64,000 nucleotides of DNA, from the NCBI GenBank assembly GCA_958450325.1, contig OY288247.1:11398429-11462428 (forward strand). Direction: 5' to 3'. A program made the position numbers and the translations under genes. This stretch comes from Agrostemma githago. Lineage: Eukaryota; Streptophyta; Magnoliopsida; Caryophyllales; Caryophyllaceae. The notes beneath the pieces were generated by a model. The model worked only from the letters and a program-made list of their open reading frames with translations. It was not told the origin of the DNA and ran no database searches. Of the stretch, positions 1 to 12,689 are shown in pieces. The stretch's first letter is position 1, and the number at the start of each line of letters is the position of its first letter.

Positions 1-2493
1 GAGATTAACGATTAAATTGTTATATTAATTTGTAAAATCGTAATAATCGGCCTAAACATGTAATATATGTTTATATTCTGGAAAAATGTTGTTTTTGATG
101 ATTTTTAGTAATTTAGTATTTTTCTGATATTTTTGATATCGATTATTGAATTATTATCGTTTTCGAACAAAAACGATTAAAAACCGATTTTTAGTTCTAG
201 TACTTAAACATTTTATTTTAATCTGATTTTTGACGTGGTGAAACTTTCTGGTGAAATAGAATTTTCTGAGTTTTTTCATAATTTTTTGGAATTGTTAAGT
301 GGATGAATTAATTAATCACTTTAAATCATCGTTTATCGTTAAAACCGTGTTTGTTGTTTAAATTCTCGATTTCTGGTCTTTAGTTTAAATCTGGAAAAAA
401 TTATGATTCTGATGATTTCATATTAAAATGTATTATTATGATTTTTAGTGCCTTAATAAAATGTTAGGAACGATAGGTTTATTAATAAAATCGTTAATTG
501 CGAAAACGGGTTTAAATGACGGTTTTGTTGAAATTTGTTGAATCTGGGTTTTGGAAAAATCTGGAAAAATTTATATTCTGTAAAATTAGGATTTTAAAGT
601 GTAATAATAATTTTCGGATATTAATACTTAAATCGTTTTGTAATTACTATTTTTATTAATCGTTATTGTCGAGATTGGACGATTAACGAGAAAACGCTTT
701 AAAAACCGAGTTTTTTAAAATTCTGGAAATTTTCTTTTCTGGACAGAATGTCCATAAATATAATTTAACTATTTTACGTAATTTTTGTACTATTTATTAA
801 AGTCTTTAATTAATAAATATTGATTTTCGGACAAGTTGTGATTTATCGCTAAATTGCTTCGTCTTACCTAAAAGAATTATTTTTCCAGCAATTTTGAAAG
901 TATTTAAGTCTGAAACTTTAGGAGTTAAATCATCCCTTAACATACTCTAAATATATTTGTTGGTTTAATTAAATAAAGACGTTCAAGTATTCAATTTAGT
1001 GTTTGCCGTAAAATCCTATTTATAATTTTATCGTCGAAACTAATAATAATTAGGGAATTTTAGCTTTATAACTTTCGAAAACACCCTAATTAGTATTATT
1101 AAATATTTTTTTTATGTCTCTAATCATTTTATAACACTTGTACGATATTTTAATAATTTCATAAAATCAAATGTTCTTACTTTAATAATTAATATCGTTA
1201 AGGCCGAAAGTATTAGTTTTATAAATCTATATCATTTACTAAAATGTGGTATTAGTATGAACTAATATTTTCACTACTTTGATATGATGCTATTTTTAGT
1301 AAAGTTTCTAAAAATAGAAGTTTCTAAAAATAGAAGTTTCCTAAAATAGAAGTTTCCTAAAATAGAAAGTTTCCTCTTTTAGAATATAAATGTTTACTTC
1401 TTTTATCCTCATATTGTTTATGATGAATAAATCTTTTAAATATCGATAATGGTTTGTTTTGGAGTTATGGAATAAGGACAAGTGTGGGTTTAGAGTAATA
1501 TAGTCTGGGATGTACGTTTTGCCATCAACTGTAAGGCTGGTGTGTCTTTATGGGGCACATTGGTTGTTGAACTGAGCATGGTTTGTGTTCAGGAGAGTGT
1601 ATATTTACCTTAAACTTAGATATCGCATCGTATAAGTCGCGTCGGGTTGAACTGGATATGGTTTGTATCCAGGAGGGGTGTGCACTACTTAAGCCAGGAC
1701 CTCGCTGCACGCAGTCCTGTTATGGTTGAGTTGCCTAGTTAGAGACTGGATTCTGTTATGAGTTAAGTCTACAGTTCTCGAAGCTAGTTTTTAGTATTAT
1801 CCTAGTGAAAGTCTAGATTCTACATTAATCCTATCCATAACGCTATTTTGATTATTTTATTTATTATCGATATAAATTGGTTTGCAGGTTGGCAAATATT
1901 TTTATGTTTTTTCGGCAACCCTTTTAATTAATTTGTTTTACGCTAAAGCTTATTTTAATATGATGTTTTACTGTTTTTCATTTTTACTATTTTTCCTATA
2001 TTAGTAATTACTATTTTAAAATCCTGTTATACGGCTGGGAGAACGTTGACGTTGCTCCCCACTGATTGTGGCTGTTATGTTTTAACATGGCAGGTATACG
2101 TGTTTATTTTCCGGTGGGTGTGGGCTAGCGAGCAGTCTTGGATCCTGCTGACTTTTTTTATAATCATGTTTTAAGGATTGTTTAACCTCTTTATGGATTG
2201 TTTTAAATTTTAGCCATTTTTATGTATGGCGCATGTTTGACTTTACCAATTTAATTTATTAAGACATAGTTCTGTGTGTTTTAATCCCGACTCTACAGTG
2301 TTTCCGCCACTGTATCGCGCTAGAATTTTTAGGGGATTACATCATTGTTTTGCTGGAACTTAGTCTAGAATAATAGCACCCTCTAGTTTGGAACTCCCGT
2401 CCCTGAGGATCGACTCGACTTACCCTAGATACCTAGCTTATATTCGTTGATATTATTTTGATCGGTAGGATAGACGACAAACACCTACCATCA
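1..2493 (+). mobile_element. 3' part of an Athila/Tat-like LTR (start outside window)
   Basis: AT-rich, with no credible ORF. The last ~100 bases (about 2395-2493) line up by eye with the end of the LTRs at 30283 and 38350: a 'gtccctgaggatcgactcgac' type sentence, a stretch ending in 'gatattattttgatcggtagg', and a final ACCTACCATCA against CTCCATCA. An LTR ending at 2493 in CA is therefore inferred. The first 1.4 kb shows a degenerate repeat in which 'ctggaaaaat' and 'cgattaacga' recur every ~200 bases. Two similar ~45-base sentences occur at about 1566 and 1646. The other end, the internal region and any TSD cannot be seen, so this could be a solo LTR or half of an element. The family assignment rests on the terminal similarity only. 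Confidence 0.45.
1301..1374. repeat. 16-bp tandem repeat, about four copies
   Basis: The unit 'aagtttctaaaaatag' repeats head to tail; the later copies read 'aagtttcctaaaatag'. It lies inside the LTR-like region and is probably replication slippage. Confidence 0.8.
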
Positions 2494-2495
2494 GT

Positions 2496-2630
2496 AGCTC
2501 TCTTAGTTCGAGGATAGTGGAAGGCTTGGTACGATGTGCACAAGATTGGTTAAAAACAATTCATGGTTCGCTTCTACCAGAGGAATATGTTGATGAAGTT
2601 CAAAACTTTGACAAAGGTAATTCACTTTAG
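2496..2630 (+). pseudogene. hAT transposase C-terminal (dimerisation) remnant
   Basis: An open stretch of 44 codons ending in TAG begins right after the inferred LTR end. It contains 'RIVEGLVRCAQDWLK' followed by an acidic 'DEVQNFDKG' tail. In RICESLEEPER-like hAT proteins the end of the dimerisation domain reads roughly 'alVctQdWL' and is followed by an acidic tail, so this looks like the last exon of such a gene. The upstream part would lie beyond the LTR, outside the window, which suggests the LTR element inserted into an hAT gene. There is no start codon and no other domain. The match is short. Confidence 0.4.
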
Positions 2631-2776
2631 TCTTTTATAATTTTTGTTCGGGTGTTTTAGTTGGTAATTCAAAATAAAGTTAGTCGGTTTGTGAACTTCT
2701 TTAGAGAACCTAATAACAAAAGATGCACAATTTTTATAGATTACTCCATAGTAGGTTAAAGTTAGTCATTCAATAG

Positions 2777-2786
2777 TTTTTTTTTT
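2777..2786 (-). other. LINE poly(A) tail
   Basis: Ten consecutive T on the plus strand, just downstream of the RNase H end of ORF2, read as a poly(A) tail on the element's strand. Confidence 0.7.
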
Positions 2787-2943
2787 GCCAGCCATACAAA
2801 ACCACCTTATTAATTTATCATCACAAACGAGCCGACTGAGTGAGAAAGTGGGCCCGTTTATTTAAGGATCGCGGGATAAGCTTAACGAAAACATAATGAA
2901 AGAAAGCAAAGGATAGCTATACTGTAATCTATCGATTCTTCAC

Positions 2944-5900
2944 CAGCAATTTGTTTCACCAAATGGCTACAATCCGTCTGAAACTCCAAGTGGAGCATAC
3001 CTTTGTTAATTGCCCAATTAGCCGCCAAAAGGAGACCAATTCCCTCAGCGTGAAGAGCACTTTCAGCAAGGAAATGAGAAGAGCTTGAGCAACCCCCCCG
3101 AGGTTACGATGGGTAACCAAACCGGCGGAGGCCTTGAAATCCGCAGTCCAGCTAGCGTCAACACAGATGATGGACAACAAACATCATTCGTTGCTCTTAC
3201 TTGGGAAGATGATTTGGAACTTTGTGGAGGAATCGTTGATGTTAAAATTCTTGTCCTCGAGCACAAAGCAGTCACCCTTCCTTTTCGCTTTGTGATCCAT
3301 CCAAATATCCAAAACCAGCTTCAAGGACCCCTAATACTGGTGAAAAAGCTGTGAAGAGAGATACTTGAATTCCTAAAAATAGGATCATTCCTAGTAATCC
3401 AAAGAAAGTAAAGAGCATGAAGGAAAGTAAAAAGCTCTGCCTCCTCATTCTTAAGAGTTTTGAGGAACATTATCCACCCAATGATTCAGAATGATATTTC
3501 GTAATTGTCGCCGAAGTCCGAACCGGTCAAGCCTAACGAACAACTAGCCCATAGTCTACAAACGTAAGGGCAATCTCTGAAAATATGTTCTGATGATTCC
3601 TTTTCCTCTTCTTGGAGGCAAAGCTGGCAAAAGGAAGACGTTGTAACGTGTCTTTTCCTTAACTCACTTGCAATATGGAGGGCATTACTAAAAATTTTCC
3701 ACAAAAGGATTCTCCATTTGAAGGGTCCAGGGAGATGCCTTACAAATAGGAGAAATTCTTTCCATGGAATTACATTCCCGTCCCATAGACCTCTTGCTTC
3801 TGTGTAACCGCTTTTAACATTGTAGATACCCGAGGAGACTCTAGACTAATACAGATGATCTGAAACCTCAATGGAGAAAACAGGGACAACCTGAATCTTT
3901 CGACTCCAGTCTCGGTCGAATATGAGCGCCAACTTCGTGATATCCCAGCCCCCCGGGTGTCCTTAGGTCACCGACCTTCCAATCCGTAAATGTGACGTCA
4001 GAGCTAAGGCATTCAACCCCAGATTTAAGAAGTGGAATCCCTCCCAGAACCCATTTGTTGCTAAAAACATCCAAGGCCGACTTGTTACCAACTTTCCAGG
4101 CGCACCCTGAATGTAGAACTTTGCTACCCTATAAAATTCCCTTCCAGCCCCAAGATTCAGGACCACCTTGACCCGTCTTCGGAAAAACCCACTTGTTCTC
4201 CAAGTTACCATGCATATTTAGCTCTAAAGATTTGGCTAATAAGAGAATCTTTGTTCTTAATAATTTTCCATCCCGACTTAGCAAGAAGAGCAATATTGAG
4301 TAAAGAAACATCCCTAATACCCAAACTGCCTTCAATCTTAGGATGTTGAATAAATTTCAAAGACCACCAGTGAATTGATTGCCCTGACTTGACTCCAGCC
4401 CACCAAAAATGTGCTAGGAGTGAGTTCACTTTCCTAGCCACACTTATCGGTATTTCGAATACCGATAGAAAGAAAACAAAAAGGTTGGCAAGAACCGAAG
4501 AAATCAAGGTGAGCCGACCAACAGGTGAAAGAAAAATACCATTCCATGACAAAATCCTCCTTTGAACATGTTCAAGAATAACTTTAGACACAGACTTCAG
4601 AGCACCTACATTAATAGACAGTGCCCCCAAGTACCTTCCAAGATCCGAAGTAGGTTTCATTTTGAAGAGCTTTATGCTTTTTTGAATAAATACTAGACTT
4701 GAGTTCGGACTAAACAGCATAGCAGACTTATTCAAATTTAATTCTTGTCCCGAAATAGCACAATACCTCTTGAGAAGATAGTGAAAGGACTTCAAATTAT
4801 CAACAATCCCTTGAATAAAAAACAAGGAATCATCAGCAAACAAGAGATGAGATACGGCAGGTACGGATCTTGCAACCTTAATCCCTCCAAACAACTCCTC
4901 CCTTTCCCTCAATAGAATATTCCTAAAAAGAACTTCAGTTCAGAGAATGAATAGAAAAGGTGATAATGGATCACCTTGCCTAAGCCCACATGTGGGCCTA
5001 AAGAACTTCAATGGAGCCCTGTTAACTAAAACTTCATAAGAGACCGTAGTGATACAATTCATGATAAGCGATTCCCAGTGATCTGGGAATCCCATGCACG
5101 ACAGGGTTGCATGCACAAAATTCCAGCTTACCTTGTCTTAAGCCTTCTGCATATCAGCTTTTAATGCTAAACACCCTTTTTTTCCTGTTCTTTTATTATG
5201 AATTGTATTAATCAGTTCCTTCGCAATAAGAATGTTATCTTCAATGGCACGTCCAGGGACAAAGGCGTTATAGAATTTCCCAATCACATTCTTCATCAAC
5301 CCTCTCATCCTATTAGCTAAGCATTTATTTATAATCTTCATTACCACGTTACATAAACTAATAGGACGGAACTGATCTATCGTTTCCGGGTTATCAGTTT
5401 TCGGGATCAGAGCAATGAAAGTTTTATTCATTTCCTTTAGACCATGACCTGAGTTCAAAACCGCACAAACCGCCTTGATGATGTCCTCCCTAACCACCTT
5501 CCAATTCTTTTGGTAAAAAACCGCCGAAATCCCGTCCGGGCTAGGAGACTTGAGGGCACCCAACTGGAAAACAGCAGATCTAACTTCTTTTGCCTTAAAA
5601 GGAGAACCAAGCACCTCCCGATCCCTTTCCTGGATTAAATTCGTCATGCAACCAAAAAAGTCGTCATTACGCCGAGAGAAGGACTCAAAATCCTCATGAA
5701 TGTGACCAACCTTGAAAATCTTTTTAAAATGATCACGTAAGGAGATTTCGATCTCCTCCTTATTAGCAATCCAAACCCCAGTTGAGTTCTTGATGTTGCA
5801 GATGAAATTCCTACTTTGTCTCCCTTTGGCACAATTAAAGAAGTATTTAGTGCAAACATCACCTTCAATAGCCCATTTTAACTTAGCCCTTTGTTTCCAA

Positions 5901-6925
5901 AAAAATAGAAGCGACTTTAGTGAAAGAAGAGATTTTTTCGTGAGTCTCCAAAAAATCCCCTTCCCCCTCACCCTTAAAGGCCTTATGGAGATCACCAGCA
6001 AGTTTGTCGTCGAAGTCGTCCCATGGTTGTTCCATTCCCTTTTTTTATCAAGAGCCCATTTTTTTAAACACAATCTAATCCGTTCCGATTTTCTCATTAC
6101 CTTTAAAGAGGGGGAGCCTGGGAAGAAAGCATTCCAATTTTCCTTAATCAACTCGTCCGTTTCACCAAAAGCCAGGCACCACGCTTCCAGCTTGTAAGGT
6201 CGTTTTCTTTTATCCGTGGAAAGCTCCGAATTAAAGATAATAGGAGCATGATCCGACAATTGTTTAGGAAGGTGAACGATACCTGAGTTAGGGAAACAAG
6301 AAAGTCAATCTTTGGATCTTTAAGCTTTATCAAGCCTTTCATAAACCCTCTTTGACTCCTTCCGGTTATTACACCAAGTGAACCTCAGACCCTTAAAACT
6401 AATATCAATCAAGTCATTATCAATTTTCCATCTAATGAACTCTTCTGCCCCTTGAATGCTTCTAGTGTTGATGCTCAATTTGTCTTCCACATATGCAACT
6501 TGGTTGAAATCACCAAAAAGTAAGAAAGGTTTATCAAAAGACTGCATCCATGAAGCTAGATTATCCCATACTTCTCCTCGATACTCAACCTCCGGATGTC
6601 CGTAAACTAGGACCAGATACCACAGCCGACTACTAATTTTTTAACTTCTAAAATGATGAAGTTACAACACTCATTGATACTTGAAAAATCAGGTTTGTTC
6701 CTCCATCCTACAATTCCCGCCACTATTTCCTATGGCGTCGACACCCTAAAAAAAACTAAAACAAAGAGACTTACAAAAAAAGGTGACATCTTGTGTCTTA
6801 CATTTGGTCTCACTTAAGAAGATAAAATCAAAGGAGAAATTATTAGCTACTAGCGCTCTTAATTTAGAAATTGTCGGGTCGAGCAGGTTAGATAATCCCC
6901 GACAATTCCAAGCGAGTCCCTTCAT
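2944..6925 (-). pseudogene. LINE ORF2: endonuclease / reverse transcriptase / RNase H
   Basis: ORF2 starts at the ATG at 6925-6923 ('MKGLAWNCRGLSNLL', the usual start of plant LINE endonucleases). The endonuclease continues with 'LLFGDFNQV' (6320-6547) and 'SDHAPIIF' (about 6250). The reverse transcriptase follows with 'LIPKTDNPETIDQFRPISL' (about 5330-5430), 'GLRQGDPLSPFLF' (about 4960), and the catalytic box 'LLFADDSLFF' (about 4840, inside the 235-codon ORF 4205-4912). Next are a zf-RVT segment at 3486-3704 ('CQLC...EHIFRDCP') and an RNase H end at 2944-3280 ('VDASWTADFKASAG'). These pieces lie in different frames and are separated by stops; the longest intact block is 373 codons (5138-6259). 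The FADD core is kept, but no full-length product is possible. Confidence 0.85.
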
Positions 6926-7269
6926 GCTTCCAGAGGAAGTTGTTCATGTACAACTTCCGCAAAACTCGAACATCCCGCAGTCGACTTACATTCAGAATCC
7001 GAAATCTCCATCTCGCTTCCATTGCTGACTTCCTGGCCATTAAAACCAAAAACATGATTTTTTGCCTCCGACGACCCTCAACTCTACATCCCTTTCTCTA
7101 AAATAGTCTTCTAATTCCTCAGCAGCAGCCCTATCCCTTCTAAAGCAGTTTTCGTCTTAAAAGATCCGTTCACAAATTGGTGTCTAGGTCCAATAAAGAC
7201 CACAGATCTCTTCAACACACTTTCAGACCTATCTAGCTTACCTCCTTCCTCAGATTTGGAGCATCTTTT

Positions 7270-9454
7270 TCACTTTCTCGACGTGCTACCTGACTGAGAA
7301 GGTTGTCCCAAGCTCAACTCAAGATTAATATTCAAATTTTCAGTCACCCCTCCCGTACTCCTCAAATCAGCACTCTCACTACTAATCAAAGAGACTGGAG
7401 CCGGAGGAGGATCAATAAGGATAGGAGTCACCTGATCCCCTCCCACATTAACTGCCAGATTACGCACCTCGAGTGCAGTACCTCCCTCTTGAGCAAGAAA
7501 AGCCTTCATCCCCAAGCGACCAACTGCATCCAAATCGTCTCTCCCCAGAATATCACGTGGTTCCTGCGCAGCTACTGGTTCTCCCCATACAAGTAAATTA
7601 TCTAAAGACCCAACAACCGGTACCTGAACTTCAAAAACACGGTCATCCCTCTCATGAACTTCCTCTTTGCCCGCTAACCAGCCTCCTAAATTGGGGTTGA
7701 CCCCTTCATTCCTATTGAGATTTGCCTCCTCCAAATGGTCCCTCCCCACTTGTCGTTCTTCCTCAACAATATGAGGTTCTTGGTAAATAATAGGGTACCC
7801 ATGAGGGGAGATAAATAACTGATTCGAGCCTTCCTCGTCATCTTCCTCCATAGCTCTATCCCTGTCACATTCAACCCGTTTTCTAATAGCATCTTGTTCA
7901 ATGGCATCAATATCATTAGGATTCACCTCCTCAACCCAACGTAATGCTTGCTCATAAGGATCCTCAAACTGAAACCCGTGGAGATGGTTAGGATCTCCAA
8001 AAATATCCCCAGTAAACCGTTGCCCTCCATTTCTTTCGTAATTATTATCCTCCTGATCTCCCATTGCTTCATCTCCCCCATAGACTTGTCCATCCTTGCC
8101 CATAAAGCCTCGTTGTTGTTGCTGCTCTTGGAAAGCCTCATCGACCTGCATCACATCTAAGTTAAAGGCTTCGTTCCTTTGAGCATCTTGCCGGTGCAGG
8201 TTGGTCCCCTCCGGATACAACATAGGCCCTGTGAAGGGCTGTTCAGATATCACAAACCTCATACCTGGAGCGACCATCCTCCAGGGGTAGTCCCTAGATC
8301 AAAATCAAGCAAGCAATCCTCATAATGTTCGTCATCATCGACTTCTACAAGCCTGTGTCTACCTCCCACTCTGACTCTAGAGGACGCCTTATCAACCTAA
8401 AGAGGCGTCGCCCTAAGGTCCAGGTTAAACATTGTGTGATTGCTTTCAGTTCGACACACAACAAAACCCTTACTTATGACCCGATTAATTTTTTTTAAAA
8501 TCTTCCTGGCAACCTGACTAGCACGAGCCCAAAATCTAACTGCCTTGTGACCTACTTTCCCGCACCTTACATAATATTTAAAAACTTCCTCGTACTTGAA
8601 TTGAATCCACAAAAGTGATCCGTTACTGCATGCAAGGAAGAAACCCGGACATAACGGTTCATTCAAACATATATCAACCTTTAAACGAGTAAAATCCTCC
8701 TCTGGGATCATTCTCATAGGTTGAACCCAGTATTTGTCACTAATCAACTGACCACCTCCCTAACCCCATGATTAATAAACTCAAATGGTAGCCCACTAAC
8801 TTGGACCCATATGCTCGCTGTAGAGAATCTAACACTTCGGGGGACCAACTCCGGTACCCATTCTTTAAAGACCATTAAACCCCCATAGAAAGCCGCAATA
8901 CCTATATTGAGCAATTCATACCTATCATCATCCTCCATGCAATGAAAAAAAATAGATATCCCTTTGCCTAAACACCAAGATGAGCCCACGAGTGGCCCAT
9001 TTCTTCTCGATCACCCTACTAAAAGCTGAGGCAGTAAACCTCCCGTAATCCACTAAAAAACCCATCAACCACTTACTATAAGATACCTGGAATCCCCTAT
9101 GACCTCCGGGCTTATGGTAAGAACATCCCCCGCTCTCGGGAACCTCCAAGCTCGAGCCAAAAAATCTTCATGCTCCGGAAATACCCCTCCGGGATATTAT
9201 TCATGCGTGGGATCTATCTCCTCACCAGTTGGGTCCTCCTCCAAAACATCATCTTCCTGAATAGCTCCGTGGGGATCCATAAGACCATTAACATGGTCAT
9301 TTTCAATTCCACCATTTTCCAGTATTACATTCTCTAAAAATGGTGCAACCCCAATCAGTGCATGCTCTATATATTCTCTATTGAGAACATTCTCCGCCGG
9401 TTCTCCGTGACCAAACCCATTAACCAAGAAACCACTTTCTCTCGGTGAGGCCAT
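7270..9454 (-). pseudogene. LINE ORF1: DUF4283 / CCHC nucleic-acid-binding protein
   Basis: The start is the ATG at 9454 ('MASPRESGFLVNGFGHGE'). A DUF4283-like region follows (about 9150-8700, with 'WVQVSGLPFEFINHGV'), then a zinc-knuckle region at about 8560 ('YYVRCGKVGHKAVRFWAR') whose CCHC pattern has lost cysteines. After 8277 a 335-codon acidic C-terminal part (8277-7270) stays open. Frames change near 9195, 8745 and 8395-8280, so the protein is broken in at least three places. Plant LINE ORF1 proteins of this kind bind the element RNA; that role is taken from the family. Confidence 0.7.
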
Positions 9455-9706
9455 AGGATAGCCGAAAACAGGAAAGTAAACTTATTTGAACGATTTGAGT
9501 GAATTTTGAAAGAAAATGATTACTAATCTTCGTAAAGCACAATCATAATTATGCATGCAACACCTCGATTCCCGAGGCTTACCTTAACCTTTAGGTTAAC
9601 CAACCACAGATACAAAAAAGATACTTTATCCTAAAAACCTTCAAAAGCGCATGGATCCTTTTGAAAAGCCTTGAGCTTCCCTAATCCTGAGCGACAAGGT
9701 TATGAT
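9455..9706. other. Gene-free stretch between LINE and hAT element
   Basis: No ORF or RNA gene recognised. It probably holds the LINE 5' UTR and its flank. Confidence 0.5.
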
Positions 9707-12655
9707 CAGGGGCAGACATAGGGGCCCGGGTGGGCAAGTGCCCCCCAGCCCAAAAAAATAAAAAAAATTGAATTTTTTTTAAAAATAAACCGAGACTGTT
9801 AGACTGCCAATAGTAGTGTAGTACTTGATATCTTTTGTTAAACAAAGTGCCTAACTGCCAAAACCCCAACCTTCCCTGGCTTGGCAGTCCCTTGATCCCT
9901 CTGGCCCTCCATCTTCAATATTCAAGGCCTTAAGGGTTCGCCACTGCCGGAGTACTGGACTCCGGTCAACCGTCAACACTGACGCGGTGACGGCGTGATG
10001 CCTGTCGCCCTGTCCTGTCATCGACTCGCCGTTGCCGGCAATCCGTCTACGCCTCTACGGTATGATTTTTTATTTATGAATTATGATTTGGGGATTAGTA
10101 AATACTCGTAGTAATAGACTTGTATGATACTATGATTGAGTGATTGTATATTTGTATATATGAATGTATTAGAATTGAGAAGGAAGATTTGAAAAGTTTG
10201 GACTGATTTAGTGATTTTCGATGGGTTTTGATGCATAAGGATGCATGGTTTTGATTTTGAATGGGTTTTGAACTTTTGTCTATTGATGCGTAATGAATGT
10301 ATCAGACTAAGACTATGCTGCAGGCCTGCAGTTCTGCTTGTGACTTTGTGAGTTGTTGATGACTTAGTGATTTGGTGGAGTACTTGAGTATTTAATATTT
10401 TAATAATTTAATCTATTACAGTACTGTAGCTTTTTTATCTAGCATAGCAACAAGTTGCCAAGTTGCATTATTTAATTTTTATTCTACTAGTTAGCTCCTT
10501 TTGACTTTATTGATAAATAATTTTAATATTCTACTACTAATCAGTTTTCTTTGATCATATATATAAACTAATCAATTTCCTTTGTCTTTTATTTTGTTGA
10601 GTTTAGCAGTAGTTAATTGAAGATGAAGAACAAAAGCATTCTAGACTGTTTGAGTAAAGGAAATAAGATACAAAGATCATCTTCATTATCTTCACCATCG
10701 ACAAGAGAACCTGACATTGATGAACAAAGTAAAAAAGAACCTTCTCCCACACCAACACAAGTACAAAGTCAAAGTCAAAATGAGCAAGACGAATTGGATT
10801 TCTTACCACATGATCCGGGAAACAAAAATCAATAACGTCTTATCCAGTGAATGATCAGGATATTGTAAGAAGAGGATTTATCGATAAGAAGCCTTGTAGA
10901 CCAAGACCAAGCAATGATTTCCCTCAAACACTCCACGGTAAAAAATTGCGTCTCTTTAAAGCTTATTGGTATGATCAATATAATTGGCTTGAATATAGTG
11001 AATAGAAGGATGCAACCTTTAGCTTTGTGTTCAAGGGCGCTTCGAGTTCTTTCGAGAGTGATTCTTTTGTGGAGGGGGGATTTAATAATTGGAAAAAGGC
11101 AAAAGAAAGGTTTGACAAACATCTTGGTGGACTTGGAAGTGTTCATAACGAAGCTAAAGAGAAATATCACCTTTTTATAAATAAAAAAACATCTATTATG
11201 GAAAAGTTTGACGAAGTAAGTAGCGAATCTAAAGCTATTTATAAGGCTCGCTTGACACATTCTTTTCAATGTTTAAGATTTCTTTTGAAAAAGAGTTTAG
11301 CATTCCGTGGTCATGATGAAAGTGAGTCCTCAAATAATAAGGAAAATTTTCTTGAACTTTTAGAATGGCTTGCTAAAAGATCTGAAAGTGTTGGCAAAAT
11401 TGTTCTCACTAACGCTCCGGGTAACCACCAAGTGACTGCGCCTAAAATTCAAAAAGATTTTATCAAATGTTGTGCTAAAGAAACTACTAGGCTCATAATT
11501 GAAGATCTTGATAATGATTTATTTGCAATATTAGCCGATGAGTCTAGTGATGTCCCCCATAAAGAGCAATTAGCCATTTGTTTGCGCTATGTTAATAAGA
11601 AGGGGAGTGTGTGTGAAATATTTCTTTGTGTTGTAATACTACTAGTCTGACACTTATGGCCACAATCAAGAAAATGCTTCGTGAATATTCATTGAGTTTG
11701 TCAAGTATTCGAGGTCAAGGTTATGATGGAGCAAGTAATATGAGAGGTGAACTAAATGGCCTAAAGAATTTGGTAATGAAGAAAAGTCCCTCTGCTTACT
11801 ATGTTAATTGTTTTGCTCAGTAACTTCAATTAACTCTTGTTGCGGTCGCTGAAGAAAATTGTGATTGTGCCAAAAATTTTCAACATCTTGGAATTGTGCT
11901 TAATGTAATTGGATCTTTTAGTAAACGTATGAAGATGATTAGATCAACTCAAGCTCGAAAGATGTTAGAAGAATTGGAGTTGGGTGAAATTGAAAGTGGT
12001 CAAGGAAAGAATCAAGAACTTGGTTTAAGTAGGCCGGGAGATACTCGATGGGGTTCTCATTACAAATCAATCTTGAATATTATAACATTGTATTCTACAT
12101 TTAATGAAGTTCTTGTGATAATTGGAAAAGAAGCAAAATGTGTGGATGATCGTGCTAAAGCTCAAATTGCAATGGATCACCTTGAGTCATTTCAGTTTAT
12201 TTTCATGTTACATCTTATGCAAGTGATTTCTGGATACACTGATGATTTGTGTCAAGCATTACAAAGAAGAGACGAAGATATTGTTAATGTCATGGCTATT
12301 GTTACTGAGACCAAGGAGCACTTGCAAAATATATAAGATCATGGATGTGACCACTTTCTTGATTCCGTAGGTAAGTTTTGTGTAAAACATAAAATTGAAG
12401 TGCCTAACATGTGTGATTTTTATGCTCCTTTGGGAAGATCTAGACGTTTTCTTAAGAATGTCGCAAACCTTTACCGATTCCGGGTCGAAATGTTTCTAAG
12501 CGTGATTTATATGCAAGTTCGTGAATTGAATGATCGCTTTAATGAAACAAGTATGGAGTTGCTCTTATGTATGGCGTGTTTGAGCCCGATTAATTTATTG
12601 GATTATTTAACGACAATAATACCAACGATAGGGCGGCTTCCCAAAATAATATCAA
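9707..12655 (+). mobile_element. hAT element (DUF4371 / TTF-zinc-finger type), 3' end lost
   Basis: The left terminus starts with CAGGGGCAGACATAGGGGC, a CAGGGGC-type terminal inverted repeat typical of this hAT group. The 8 bases before it (GTTATGAT, 9699-9706) would be the target duplication. Downstream comes ~900 bp of 5' non-coding DNA with a GC-rich patch at about 9950-10060, then the transposase pseudogene. The right end is missing: sequence recognisable as transposase stops near 12600, and a Helitron 3' terminus sits at 12656. I did not find the right inverted repeat. Confidence 0.7.
10623..12600 (+). pseudogene. hAT transposase (TTF-type zinc finger, DUF4371-like)
   Basis: The ATG at 10623 opens 'MKNKSILDCLSKGNK', the usual basic start of this family. 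A frameshift near 10830 leads into a 'SYPVNDQDIVRRGF' segment and the TTF zinc-finger region (about 10920-11060). That region carries a TAG near 11005 and has lost its key cysteines. The DUF4371 core follows: 'ILADESSDVPHKEQLAICLR' (about 11540), 'IRGQGYDGASNMRGELNGL' (about 11710), 'YYVNCFAQ' then a stop at 11821, and 'GDTRWGSHYKSI' (about 12045). Further stops occur at about 12336. Transposase similarity ends at 'CMACLSPINL' (about 12590), before the C-terminal dimerisation domain. The gene is inactive. Confidence 0.85.
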
Positions 12656-12683
12656 CTAGATTAAAGCCCGTGCGTTGCACGGG
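12656..12683 (-). other. Helitron 3' terminus (hairpin + CTAG)
   Basis: Read on the minus strand: perfect stem CCCGTGC / GCACGGG (12667-12683, 3-base loop), a short spacer, then CTAG (12659-12656) and T. This is the canonical CTRR-T end of plant Helitrons. Confidence 0.75.
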
Positions 12684-12689
12684 TTAGTT

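Larger units (their letters stand above)
2777..9454 (-). mobile_element. Degenerate L1-type LINE
   Basis: On the minus strand the order is ORF1 (DUF4283 plus CCHC), then ORF2 with endonuclease, reverse transcriptase, zf-RVT and RNase H, the normal order of plant L1-like LINEs. A run of ten T at 2777-2786 is the poly(A) tail read from the other strand and marks the 3' end. The 5' end is near 9454-9500; I could not find a matching TSD. ORF2 is broken by many frameshifts and stops, so the element is dead. The region 9455-9706 upstream holds no gene and may be the LINE 5' UTR or older flank. Confidence 0.85.

Noticed and set aside
3085..3354. 89-codon plus-strand ORF
   Set aside because: It is antisense to the LINE RNase H end; no family resemblance.
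5790..6197. 135-codon plus-strand ORF
   Set aside because: Mirror image of the LINE reverse transcriptase frame.
7270..8277. Stand-alone 335-codon host gene
   Set aside because: It continues the LINE ORF1 in order and orientation, directly upstream of ORF2.
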